Part shown: in pieces, positions 8,394 to 16,829 of the stretch
Layout of the letters: each line of letters begins with the position of its first letter
How positions within the stretch are numbered: the first letter of the stretch is position 1
Origin: Mucilaginibacter sp.
Lineage (GTDB): Bacteria; Bacteroidota; Bacteroidia; Sphingobacteriales; Sphingobacteriaceae
Reading direction: 5' to 3'
Assembly (NCBI GenBank): GCA_025352225.1
Contig: JANXTT010000042.1
Coordinates: 1-42,400, forward strand
Length of the DNA: 42,400 nucleotides
Made by a program: the position numbers and the translations under genes
The notes under the pieces: model-generated
Seen by the model: only the letters and a program-made list of their open reading frames with translations
What the model was told of the DNA's origin: nothing
The model's database searches: none

Positions 8394-11279
8394 CTAACCA
8401 ACCATTCCATTAATAAAAGTCTCTACAAAATCTTTGATACGTAATAAGATGCTATCACCTCTTTTCTTACGTTGCAGTACACTTGGCTTTTCTCCTTCTA
8501 TCAAATCCAGTAAATCATCTCTTAATGGCTCTCTTTCTGCAAAAAGATAGTCTTCAATCAGTTTTTCTGTCTTTTCCTTAGAAAGCTTTTCTTCACTAAT
8601 TAATTTTTCAAAAGCCAGTTTCTGTTCTTTATCCCAATACTTATCAAACTCTGAGGTTACCTCATCAGTATCGGCAATTAGTGGTAAATTCTCTTCAATA
8701 AAACGCTCTATCAATTCGCGTTTGCTACGTAAAGTAGTTTCTGTAGATAATAAGTTGGCAATTTCCCTCTTAGTTTTCTCTATGTCGCCTTTATTCTGAG
8801 ATTTAAGTTTAATCAATAACTGAATAATATAATTTACATTTATCTCGTCCCGATGGATAAGCTCTAACTCAAAATCTACATCTTCTAAAATAGAAACTTT
8901 CTCTTTTTCATGTTCTTTTTTTACTTTTTCGTGTAAATCAAGGTATTTGCTTTTAAAATCTTCAAACTCCTGCTCGGGCATTTGCAAATCATCCCAAGTA
9001 AAATCCGCAAAAGAAGTTAGTATATTTTTAATGCGCATTAAGTTTCTAAAAGCCTTTACAAATTCAAGTTCATCATCTTCACTTTGTAGATCATTTACAT
9101 CATCTGGCGATGGCGTAATTTCCTTCAACTTTTCGAAAGCGTCTTCAAATTCTTTAGCATAATCTTCATAAGGCTGCATAATGATAACCTCGATCGCATC
9201 CTTATTACTGAACAAGGTTATTGCTTCATCTGTTCTATTTTTGAGGTTACGAAAAGCAACGATATTTCCTTGTGACTTTTGCTCGTTTAATATTCTATTA
9301 GTACGACTATAAGCCTGAATTAAACCATGATATTTCAGATTTTTATCTACATATAGCGTGTTTAATGTTTTGCTATCGAAGCCTGTTAAAAACATATTTA
9401 CAACTAACAAAATATCAACTTTCCCTACCTTGACCTGCTTGGAAATATCATTGTAATAATTGTAAAAGCTTTCGCTGTCTTTGGTACTATAAGCACTACC
9501 AAACATCACATTATAATCGCTAATAAATTCATCTAGCTTTTCCCGGGTATGTGGTCGCAAATTATATAAAGCTTGCGGTTCCTGAACCACCGAAACTTCT
9601 TCAGGGATAAAACCGTTGGCCTCGGCATCATCTTCGTTATTGGCATAACTAAAAATAGTGGCTATTTTTAATTGATGGGCTCCCTCGTTTTTTCTGCGTT
9701 TAAAAATTTCATAGTATTTGATCAGCGTTTTTACACTATCGACGCAGAACATCGCCGTAAAGCGTTTGCTTTGTGTTTTCCGGTCATGGTGTGCAATAAT
9801 ATAATCGGCAATTTTTGTTAAACGTTTTTCATCTTCCATCAATTCCCGCGTATCAATATCTTCAACCTCAATATCTATCGCAGTTTCGCGGCCATCTTTG
9901 TGTTTATACCTGCCTACATATTCTATCGAGAACTTTAATACATTTTCATCACGGATAGCGTCCGTGATTACATATTTATGCAGGCAATCTTCAAATAGAT
10001 CTTTTGTGGTACGTTTGCCTAACTCATTTTTATTGGCATTATCGGCAAAAATAGGTGTACCAGTAAAGCCAAATAATTGACTGTTGTTAAAGTAAGATTT
10101 GATACGTTGGTGCGTTTCGCCAAACTGACTTCGGTGGCATTCATCAAAAATAAACACAATGCGTTTATCTTTTAAGTCAGCCATTTTACTTTCGTACCGT
10201 AACTTACTAATTGCAGTGTTTAATTTTTGAATGGTTGTTATTATAAGTTTTGAGCTTTTATGTTCACCCTTTTTATCTGCATAACTGTCAGTAAATTGCT
10301 TAACCAGGTTATTGGTATTATCGGCACCATCTATGCTGCCCTCTTGAAAGCTATTAAATTCTTTAGCGGTTTGGTAATCCAAATCTTTTCTATCAACTAC
10401 AAAAACCACTTTATGAACTTGGGGAAGGTTCATCAATATTTGGCTAGCCTTAAATGATGTTAAAGTTTTCCCGGAGCCTGTAGTATGCCAAATGTAACCG
10501 TTTTTATTACTGCTCTTTACCCGCTCAATTAATGCTTCTACTGCATAATACTGGTAAGGCCGCAATATCATTGGTATTTTGTTAGCCTCATTGAGCACTA
10601 TGTATTTGCAAATCATTTTACTGATATGGCAAGGCTCTAAAAACGCATCGGTGAAGTCGGTTAAAATATTAGTTAGGCGTTTGTTTGTCGTATCTGTCCA
10701 ATAAAAAGTTTGTTTGAAGTCTTGGTATCGGTTATTGGCGAAATATTTGGTATTTACACCATTGCTAATTATAAATACCTGAACATATTGATATAAAGCG
10801 TAATTAGCATTAAAGGAATGCCTTTGGTACCGATTAAGCTGATTAAAAGCTTCCTTCATCTCCAAACCGCGACGCTTCAACTCTATTTGAATCAAAGGCA
10901 AACCGTTTATTAGTAAAGTAACATCGTAACGATTTACATATTTGCCCTCCTGCGTAACCTGATTGGTTACTTGGTATTGGTTTTGGCACCAATGCTCGGT
11001 GTTCAAAAATTCAAAATATAGATTATCACCATTATCTCGAACAATGTGTTGTTTTTGACGCAGCGTTTTGGCCTTTTCAAAAACAGAGCCTTTACTAAGA
11101 ATGTTGAGTACCTTATCAAACTCCGCAATTGAAAAACTGATATTATTGTGCTTTTCTAATTGAGATTTAAGGTTTTGAACTAACCCTGACTCATTTGACA
11201 ACGAAACATATTGATAACCTAACTTTTGCAAGTTGGTTATCAATTGTTCTTCTAATATTTGTTCGGATTGTTTTGACAT
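8394..11279 (-). CDS. hsdR: type I restriction enzyme, R (motor and nuclease) subunit
   Basis: HsdR gives the type I complex its DNA translocation and cleavage activity. An N-terminal PD-(D/E)xK nuclease (YDVTLLINGLPLIQIELKRR, catalytic E-x-K near residue 131) is followed by a superfamily 2 helicase. Walker A is HTTGSGKTLTS near residue 265, the DECHRSQFG box is near 380, and GFTGTP follows about 30 residues later. The C-terminal helical region contacts HsdM/HsdS. The frame extends to 11318, but the ATG at 11279 (MSKQSEQILEE, 961 residues) is the natural family start. The N-terminal layout suggests the EcoR124 (IC) type, unlike the small HsdR remnant near 18000. It is intact and lies 3' of the recombinase gene. 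Confidence 0.92.
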   Translation of the reverse strand: MSKQSEQILEEQLITNLQKLGYQYVSLSNESGLVQNLKSQLEKHNNISFSIAEFDKVLNILSKGSVFEKAKTLRQKQHIVRDNGDNLYFEFLNTEHWCQNQYQVTNQVTQEGKYVNRYDVTLLINGLPLIQIELKRRGLEMKEAFNQLNRYQRHSFNANYALYQYVQVFIISNGVNTKYFANNRYQDFKQTFYWTDTTNKRLTNILTDFTDAFLEPCHISKMICKYIVLNEANKIPMILRPYQYYAVEALIERVKSSNKNGYIWHTTGSGKTLTSFKASQILMNLPQVHKVVFVVDRKDLDYQTAKEFNSFQEGSIDGADNTNNLVKQFTDSYADKKGEHKSSKLIITTIQKLNTAISKLRYESKMADLKDKRIVFIFDECHRSQFGETHQRIKSYFNNSQLFGFTGTPIFADNANKNELGKRTTKDLFEDCLHKYVITDAIRDENVLKFSIEYVGRYKHKDGRETAIDIEVEDIDTRELMEDEKRLTKIADYIIAHHDRKTQSKRFTAMFCVDSVKTLIKYYEIFKRRKNEGAHQLKIATIFSYANNEDDAEANGFIPEEVSVVQEPQALYNLRPHTREKLDEFISDYNVMFGSAYSTKDSESFYNYYNDISKQVKVGKVDILLVVNMFLTGFDSKTLNTLYVDKNLKYHGLIQAYSRTNRILNEQKSQGNIVAFRNLKNRTDEAITLFSNKDAIEVIIMQPYEDYAKEFEDAFEKLKEITPSPDDVNDLQSEDDELEFVKAFRNLMRIKNILTSFADFTWDDLQMPEQEFEDFKSKYLDLHEKVKKEHEKEKVSILEDVDFELELIHRDEINVNYIIQLLIKLKSQNKGDIEKTKREIANLLSTETTLRSKRELIERFIEENLPLIADTDEVTSEFDKYWDKEQKLAFEKLISEEKLSKEKTEKLIEDYLFAEREPLRDDLLDLIEGEKPSVLQRKKRGDSILLRIKDFVETFINGMVG

Positions 11280-11337
11280 ATTTATGATAAAGCCTTTAAA
11301 GATAGCAAATATGGACAATTACAAACCCGCAAATTAG

Positions 11338-12264
11338 TTACCTTAATGCCTTAAACATTTGATCTATACATTTTTTCTTTTGCTCTAAATTAGGGTGTAC
11401 ATATAAATTTAAAGTAGTGGTAATATTTGAATGCCCTAACAGTACGCTAACTGTTTTATAATCGCATTTACTTTCAATACATCTGGTTGCAAAACTATGT
11501 CGCAGACCATGAAATTTCAGATCTGGCATATTTAATTCTTTCATCAAATTTTTATAATAACTTCTATAAGTCCGAGGTTCTGTAGGTTTAGCGTCATTGG
11601 TTAATACAAAAAACGAATTGTTTACAATCTTCTTTAAAGGCTTTAACATTCGTAACAGATCCCGGCTCATAGGTATAGCCCTGATTGAGTTTTTGGTTTT
11701 GGGTGTATCCAAAATCAGTTCTGTTTTACGATCCCCATCCTCTACGAGGTAAATTCGCTGGATGGTTTTTCGCACATTTATAACACCGTTATCGGTATCA
11801 ATATCCTCCCAGGTAAGGGCGCAAACCTCACCAATCCTAATGCCTGCACTTAAACAAATATATACCCCCATGTTTCTAAAAGTAAAGTGCGTTTCTATGT
11901 AATTCATCATCTTTTTTTGATGATTTCTGCTCAATACTTCAATACTATATTTTTCGCGCTCGGTAGGGAATTGGATGTCAAAGGGCTGGTGCTCTACCCA
12001 TTTGTATTTAGCCCCGAATTTTAGCACCATTTTCAAAACAATTAAAATATCCTTAATAGTTTTTTGACTTAATCCTTGCTCCAGTTTTTTGAATACAAAA
12101 GTTTGGACTTCTGCTTCTTCAATAATCTTTTTGTCACCAAAATCAGGTAAAAGATGGTTTTCAATCAAGAGCACATAGGCAGAGAAGCTTGACTTTTTTA
12201 CATACTGCCTTTTGTCTGTTTTCCATAGGCCAATTACTTCCAAAATTGTTTTTTGTTCATTCAT
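11338..12264 (-). CDS. tyrosine recombinase of the hsdS inversion locus
   Basis: This 308-residue tyrosine recombinase differs from the two island integrases. It has a SAM-like N-terminal domain (residues 1-100) and a catalytic domain with Arg I in AGIRIGEVCALTWEDID, the box HGLRHSFATRC near residue 250, VLLGHSNITTT, and the nucleophile Tyr in LNLYVHP near 288. It keeps the canonical R-H-x-x-R-Y set. It lies between hsdR and the silent hsdS copy, 74 bases from the outer inverted repeat. In other bacteria such linked recombinases invert hsdS segments and so change the methylated sequence. That role here follows from position and the repeats; it is not proven. Confidence 0.88.
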   Translation of the reverse strand: MNEQKTILEVIGLWKTDKRQYVKKSSFSAYVLLIENHLLPDFGDKKIIEEAEVQTFVFKKLEQGLSQKTIKDILIVLKMVLKFGAKYKWVEHQPFDIQFPTEREKYSIEVLSRNHQKKMMNYIETHFTFRNMGVYICLSAGIRIGEVCALTWEDIDTDNGVINVRKTIQRIYLVEDGDRKTELILDTPKTKNSIRAIPMSRDLLRMLKPLKKIVNNSFFVLTNDAKPTEPRTYRSYYKNLMKELNMPDLKFHGLRHSFATRCIESKCDYKTVSVLLGHSNITTTLNLYVHPNLEQKKKCIDQMFKALR

Positions 12265-12338
12265 GAGATTTGATTTAAATGTTTATTCAATAATCTCAAA
12301 AGGTAATAAAGAAGGATTAAATCCTGAAAGTCCTCAAT

Positions 12339-12362
12339 GTTCCAAATTTGAGATTTCCAGGA
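12339..12362 (+). repeat. outer inversion repeat, left copy
   Basis: These 24 bases cover the VPNLRFPG codons of the silent hsdS and recur inverted at 14763-14786 in the expressed hsdS with one mismatch. Recombination between the copies would exchange the entire hsdS reading frames behind the promoter and start codon. Confidence 0.8.
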
Positions 12363-13565
12363 TTTACTGAGGAGTGGGAAGAAATAAAACTGGTAGACAT
12401 CACTGAAAAAATAAATAGCGGTAAAACTCCATTAGGCGGAGAATCAGTTTATCTGTCTGAAGGCATAGTTTTTATAAGAAGTCAAAATGTCAATAATGAA
12501 AAATTAGCACTTGAAAATCCAGTTTATATTTCTGAGGACGTAAATGCCACGATGAAAAACAGCGTGGTTAAACCGAATGACATTTTGTTAAACATTACGG
12601 GTGCGTCATTGGGACGTAGTTGTGTGGTTCCAGATGATTTTGCATTGGGTAATGTAAATCAACATGTGTGCATCATTCGATTAAAAGAAAATTATAATCC
12701 TCGATTTCTCCAACCAATTTTCTCCTCCGCTAAAGGGCAGTCAATTTTTGAAAGCTTACAAACAGGCAGTGGTCGAGAAGGGTTGAACTTTGACAGTATA
12801 AAAAAGATTATACTTAAAATGCCCGTAGCTGATGAACAGCTAAGAATTGCTTCTTTTCTTTCGCTTCTCAACAAACGTATCGAAACCCAAAACAAAATAA
12901 TTGAACAATTAAAAACCTTAATTCAAGAGGTAGGCGATAAAATATTTGAACAAAAAATAAAGCTTAAGCGATATAATGATGTATGGGCTGTAAAAAGCTT
13001 AGGAGCGATCGGAAAGACTTTCAATGGTTTAACTGGAAAAAATAAAGAGAATTTCGGAAAAGGTAAACCTTATATCCAATACAAACAAATTTTTGATTCG
13101 TCAAAAGTTCAGATAGAACATTGTGGCCTGATAGAGATTACAGAAAACGAAAATCAGAGCCTCGTAATGTATGGCGATATTTTTTTTACTATTTCATCTG
13201 AAACCCCCGGTGAAATTGGAATGTCTTCGGTTTTATTAGATGAAGTAAATGAAATGTACTTAAATAGTTTTTGTTTTGGATATAGGCCTAAATCATTACA
13301 AATTCTAAATCCTCTTTTTGCAAGATTTTTTTTCAGAAGTTGTGTTTTTAGAAATGAGGTAGTTAAGCTAGCTCAAGGAAGTACTAGATACAATATGTCA
13401 AAGGTTGAGTTAATGAAATTAAATGTTTCTCTGCCTTCATTGGAGGAACAGATTATCATATCAAATTTTCTATCCTCAATTGACAAAAGAATCGAAGTTG
13501 AAAACAACATATTAGAAAGATATAAAAGTCAAAAGCAATATCTTTTACAGAGCCTGTTTATATAA
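12348..13565 (+). CDS. hsdS: type I specificity subunit, silent inverted copy
   Basis: HsdS recognises the two half-sites of the target. This copy has two target-recognition domains (about residues 5-180 and 215-370), each followed by a helical conserved region (RIASFLSLLNKRIETQNKII and IISNFLSSIDKRIEVENNIL), and ends in YLLQSLFI. The frame is intact but has no proper start. It opens after a stop at 12318-12320, and the TTG at 12348 is inside the conserved LRFPG motif, where the expressed copy already has 12 codons. It points away from hsdM and converges on the expressed copy, overlapping it by 8 bases. It is therefore best read as a storage copy, activated by inversion. Confidence 0.85.
   Translation: MRFPGFTEEWEEIKLVDITEKINSGKTPLGGESVYLSEGIVFIRSQNVNNEKLALENPVYISEDVNATMKNSVVKPNDILLNITGASLGRSCVVPDDFALGNVNQHVCIIRLKENYNPRFLQPIFSSAKGQSIFESLQTGSGREGLNFDSIKKIILKMPVADEQLRIASFLSLLNKRIETQNKIIEQLKTLIQEVGDKIFEQKIKLKRYNDVWAVKSLGAIGKTFNGLTGKNKENFGKGKPYIQYKQIFDSSKVQIEHCGLIEITENENQSLVMYGDIFFTISSETPGEIGMSSVLLDEVNEMYLNSFCFGYRPKSLQILNPLFARFFFRSCVFRNEVVKLAQGSTRYNMSKVELMKLNVSLPSLEEQIIISNFLSSIDKRIEVENNILERYKSQKQYLLQSLFI
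12883..12899 (+). repeat. inner inversion repeat, left copy
   Basis: aaacccaaaacaaaata lies in the central conserved region of the silent hsdS and is found exactly inverted at 14221-14237 in the same region of the other copy. Crossing over here would exchange only the second half (TRD2) of HsdS. Confidence 0.7.
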
Positions 13566-14220
13566 ATAGATTTTTTAAGAGGTAGTCTTTTTGTCTATTA
13601 AGTCTCTTTAAAATAATACTTTCAACAGTAACTTTTTGGTCTAAAACTGAAAATAGTTTGGCAATTTCAACTTGTTCTTTAAAAGAAGGTAATTTAATTT
13701 TAATATTAAAAAAATCACTTACCCCTACATTTAGGAGTCCATGATTTCTTGCTCCTTCCTGAGCAATTTTTTCTAGTTCATTATTTTGAATTTGTGATTC
13801 AAAATAATATTCCATGAAATCTTGGTTGGCTTTTTCATTAAAACGAAAGCAAATGTAAAGTGTAGAAACAATACCTTCATTATATCTATTTAATCTTTTT
13901 ATGGCTCCCATAGGATAACCAGTCGAGTAACTTTTATTGTATGCAAAATCACCTTTTTTTAGCAAATAGTAACCTTCAACATTTTTAGCAGAAACTGATT
14001 TATTAAAAAACTCAAGTTGACTGATTAAACCATGTTGTGCTGATATGGTTAGAACATTTTGGCTATTATCAGAATTTTTCTTAACAACTCTTGCTGTGAT
14101 GTTTTTTAATTTGCAAACTTCCCAACTAGAAAAAGGATTTCCATCACGATCTTTAAAACTAATTTTCTGTTTAAATATAACTTCTCTAAGATTCTGAATT
14201 AGAGATTTATAATGTTGTAG

Positions 14221-14237
14221 TATTTTGTTTTGGGTTT
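14221..14237 (-). repeat. inner inversion repeat, right copy
   Basis: Exact inverse of 12883-12899, in the central conserved region of the expressed-position hsdS (residues IQTQNKIL). Confidence 0.7.
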
Positions 14238-14762
14238 GGATTCGGCTATCTACTAAGGATAAGAAATCAGCTATTTTAATTTGTTCGCGAATATTAGGTA
14301 AAACTATTTCTAATGTTCTCAGTCTGAATTATAAACATTACTAATGCTTACTCCCTTAGCTAAAGTGGAGATAACTTTCTTTAACTTTTGGTTTATGTAG
14401 TATGAAACATAGAGTGGAGAGTAAATGTTAGACTGTGCAGGTTTCAAAATATTAATTGTTCTGCCAATTGCAACATTCTTAACTGTTAACGCTGAAGCCG
14501 ATCCAATATCTAATGGATCTTCGCCTGCCGAAGGGAGCAAAATTTCATCACCATCGCTAAAAAGCAGTTCAGATTTATCAAGGTTTGTTTTATTGAAAAC
14601 TTCTGTAATAACCTCATTATACATATGATATAGCTCTCCGTACCTTACACAAGGCGTTTCAAATTCTGAAGAGGCTTCACTTTGTTTTATATTTTTCCCT
14701 GTAGAAAAAAGGAAAATATCTTTAAAAAAGCATTTTCTATAAGAGTTATGCTCTCCCTCAAT

Positions 14763-14786
14763 TCCTGGGAATCTCAAATTTGGAAC
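14763..14786 (-). repeat. outer inversion repeat, right copy
   Basis: Inverse of 12339-12362 with one mismatch (ttcccagga against tttccagga). It lies at codons 10-17 of the expressed hsdS, so the GTG start and the first nine codons are outside the invertible segment. Confidence 0.8.
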
Positions 14787-14865
14787 CCTGATATCATCTT
14801 CTCTTTTTGCCACTATCTCGACAATTTATTTGTAACTACTATTAACATTAAGGATTTTCTAAAAA

Positions 14866-16446
14866 TTAAAACACCAGCCCCAATTCTTTCAAATACACAT
14901 CGATCTCTTTGTCAAGTTCGGCTCTTTGGACTTCAAGTTGTTTGATTTCGAGCATAACGGATCGTATGTCAATCTCCTCTTCTTCTTCAAAAGTATCGAC
15001 ATAGCGGGGAATGTTGAGGTTATAATCGTTATCGGCTATTTCCTTTAATGGTGCATTGTAGCTGTATTTTTCAATTGATGTTCTGTCGCGATAGGTTTGA
15101 ACAATTTTGTCGATATGCTCTTCGCGGAGCATATTTTGATTTTTTACTTTTTCAAACCCTTTACTCGCATCAATAAACAATATATCATCTGGGTTTTCTC
15201 GACATTTTTTGAATACCAAAATGCAGGTTGGTATACTAGTACCATAAAATATATTAGCCGGCAAACCAATTACGGCATCCAAAAAGTTTTTTTGTTCTAT
15301 CAAATACTTACGTATGTGTAATTCGGCCCCGCCTCTAAACAAAACCCCATGTGGCAAAACAATGGCCATGATACCATTTTCGGCCAGGTGATGGATCATG
15401 TGTTGTACAAAAGCAAAGTCAGCTTTGCTGCCTGGCGCTAATCTGCCGTACTGGCCAAAACGATCATCAGACATAAACAACGGGTTAGCGCTCCACTCAG
15501 CCGAAAACGGTGGATTGGCTACAATCGCCTCAAATGTTTGATTGCCGTGTTGTGGGCGTTCTAAAGTATCTTCTTGTTTGATATCGAATTTGCGGTAATG
15601 CACACCATGAAGAATCATGTTCATCCTGGCCAAATTGTAAGTAGTCCGGTTCATTTCTTGTCCGTAAAAATTACCTACATCCTTTACTTCACGAGCCACG
15701 CGCAGCAACAACGAGCCCGACCCGCAGGTAGGATCATAAACTGATTTCAGCTTATGTTTACCGCTGGTTACAATTTTAGCTAAAATCTTAGAAACCTCTT
15801 GCGGGGTATAAAACTCACCTGCTTTTTTTCCGGCACCACTTGCAAATTGACCTATAAGATATTCGTACGCATCGCCTAAAACATCAAGCTCCGTATTTTT
15901 TAGTTCAAAATCTATTTTATCTAAATGTGCCAGCACCTTGGCAATGATACTATTTCTTGCATCTGGTGTTTTACCCAATTTGGTACTGTTTAAGTCCATA
16001 TCCTCAAACAAATTGTCAAAGTCCTCTTCACTTTCGGTACCCATAGTACTCAACTGAATATTAGTGAGTATTTTTTGTAGGTCGCCCAGTATAAAGTTTG
16101 CACTGCTTTGATCGGCACTTTCATCATCACTGCTGTTACCGCGTAAAGCAACAGCCGAGAACAACTCGTCAGGTTTTAAAAAATACCCTAATTTCTCAAG
16201 TGCTTCTTCCTTAATAGCCTCAAGATATTCATCAGCATTTGCCATTTTAGGATTAATCTCACTAAAACGGATATTGTCTTGTTTCAAAATTTCATTTGCA
16301 AACAATTCCATTTTCTCACTTAAATATTTATAGAAGATAAAACCTAATATGTAATCACGAAATTCATCGGCATTCATTTTGCCACGCAATGTATTGGCAA
16401 TGTTCCAAAGTTGCTGCTCTAACTGTTTTTTCTGGTCCTCACTCAT
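14866..16446 (-). CDS. hsdM: type I restriction enzyme, M (adenine methyltransferase) subunit
   Basis: HsdM methylates adenine N6 in the sequence chosen by HsdS, using S-adenosylmethionine. The 526 residues comprise an N-terminal helical domain (residues 5-140), the AdoMet motif YDPTCGSGSLLLRV near residue 240, and the catalytic NPPF in IVANPPFSAEWS near 310. A C-terminal region that binds HsdS follows. Length and motifs are normal and intact. It is the promoter-proximal gene of the hsdM-hsdS pair. An early stretch DESADQSSANFILGD is a variable loop. It is the protein partner of both hsdS copies after inversion and of the HsdR encoded downstream. Confidence 0.95.
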   Translation of the reverse strand: MSEDQKKQLEQQLWNIANTLRGKMNADEFRDYILGFIFYKYLSEKMELFANEILKQDNIRFSEINPKMANADEYLEAIKEEALEKLGYFLKPDELFSAVALRGNSSDDESADQSSANFILGDLQKILTNIQLSTMGTESEEDFDNLFEDMDLNSTKLGKTPDARNSIIAKVLAHLDKIDFELKNTELDVLGDAYEYLIGQFASGAGKKAGEFYTPQEVSKILAKIVTSGKHKLKSVYDPTCGSGSLLLRVAREVKDVGNFYGQEMNRTTYNLARMNMILHGVHYRKFDIKQEDTLERPQHGNQTFEAIVANPPFSAEWSANPLFMSDDRFGQYGRLAPGSKADFAFVQHMIHHLAENGIMAIVLPHGVLFRGGAELHIRKYLIEQKNFLDAVIGLPANIFYGTSIPTCILVFKKCRENPDDILFIDASKGFEKVKNQNMLREEHIDKIVQTYRDRTSIEKYSYNAPLKEIADNDYNLNIPRYVDTFEEEEEIDIRSVMLEIKQLEVQRAELDKEIDVYLKELGLVF

Positions 16447-16645
16447 GGTTTGCTGATAACATTGAGGATTTTTTTTCCTCTGCCGTAAAACTAATGATTA
16501 GTAAATGATAAATTGAAGAGTAAATATTAAAACTGATTTAACATTATAGTTACGCTTTTCAATTACGCTGACATTTTAATTTTACACTGAGGGAAGGCAA
16601 AGCAGGTATGATAGGAGCGAGAGCGAATTTCATTACCGCTTGGCC
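16447..16645. other. hsdM upstream region
   Basis: About 200 bases without a gene. It holds intercargo repeat copy B (16599-16642) and must contain the hsdM promoter on the minus strand. No clear TTTG/TAnnTTTG pair was fixed. Confidence 0.4.
16599..16642. repeat. intercargo palindromic repeat, copy B (short)
   Basis: aagcaggtatgataggagcg, then agagcgaatttcattaccgctt. It matches copies C and D over the first 44 bases but lacks their tail (ggctggcggcggaatg). The ends pair weakly (aagc/gctt). It lies between hsdM and the DUF1016 module. Confidence 0.6.
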
Positions 16646-16813
16646 TCAATTGGCATTAAATATCCTTTCAAACAACAATGATACCTCGTCTTTCACATAG
16701 ATATAAGCTGGTAATCGTTCATGATGTACTTGATGTGCAAGACTGTTTTTCCATAAGACTGTAAGCTTTTTACCTAAATCATCATTTAAAAGTTGGTCTA
16801 TGCCTCTAAATTC
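16646..16813 (-). pseudogene. 55-codon gene remnant of unknown family
   Basis: Between the DUF1016 gene and hsdM, one minus-strand frame runs from directly after a stop (16814-16816) to TGA at 16646 and reads as protein-like sequence (GIDQLLNDDLGKKLTVLWKN, then SLAHQVHHERLPAYIYVKDE and VSLLFERIFNAN). It has no start codon. Its composition resembles the C-terminal end of a real protein cut at its 5' side. I do not recognise the family. It could be the tail of a gene that once stood between the two modules. Confidence 0.4.
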
Positions 16814-16829
16814 CTACTCGCTTATATTA

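Larger units (their letters stand above)
13558..14813 (-). pseudogene. hsdS: type I specificity subunit in the expressed position, with one frameshift
   Basis: This hsdS follows hsdM in the same direction with a 52-base gap and starts with GTG at 14813 (MAKREDDIRVPNLRFPG). The first frame covers TRD1 and ends at 14319 with VYNSD and a stop. A shift of one base there opens the remaining frame continuously to 13558: LRTLEIVLPNIREQIKIADF, the central helix, TRD2, and the final YLLKNLFI. The total of 1256 bases is one short of a multiple of three, so a single-base deletion (gactgag where gaactgag is expected) explains the break. Restored, the protein would have 418 residues. No homopolymer is present, so slippage is unlikely; it may be a true mutation or a sequencing error. 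Confidence 0.82.

Noticed and set aside
13558..13965. separate small specificity gene
   Set aside because: The same frame continues upstream without a stop to the frameshift near 14320; it is the C-terminal half of one broken hsdS.
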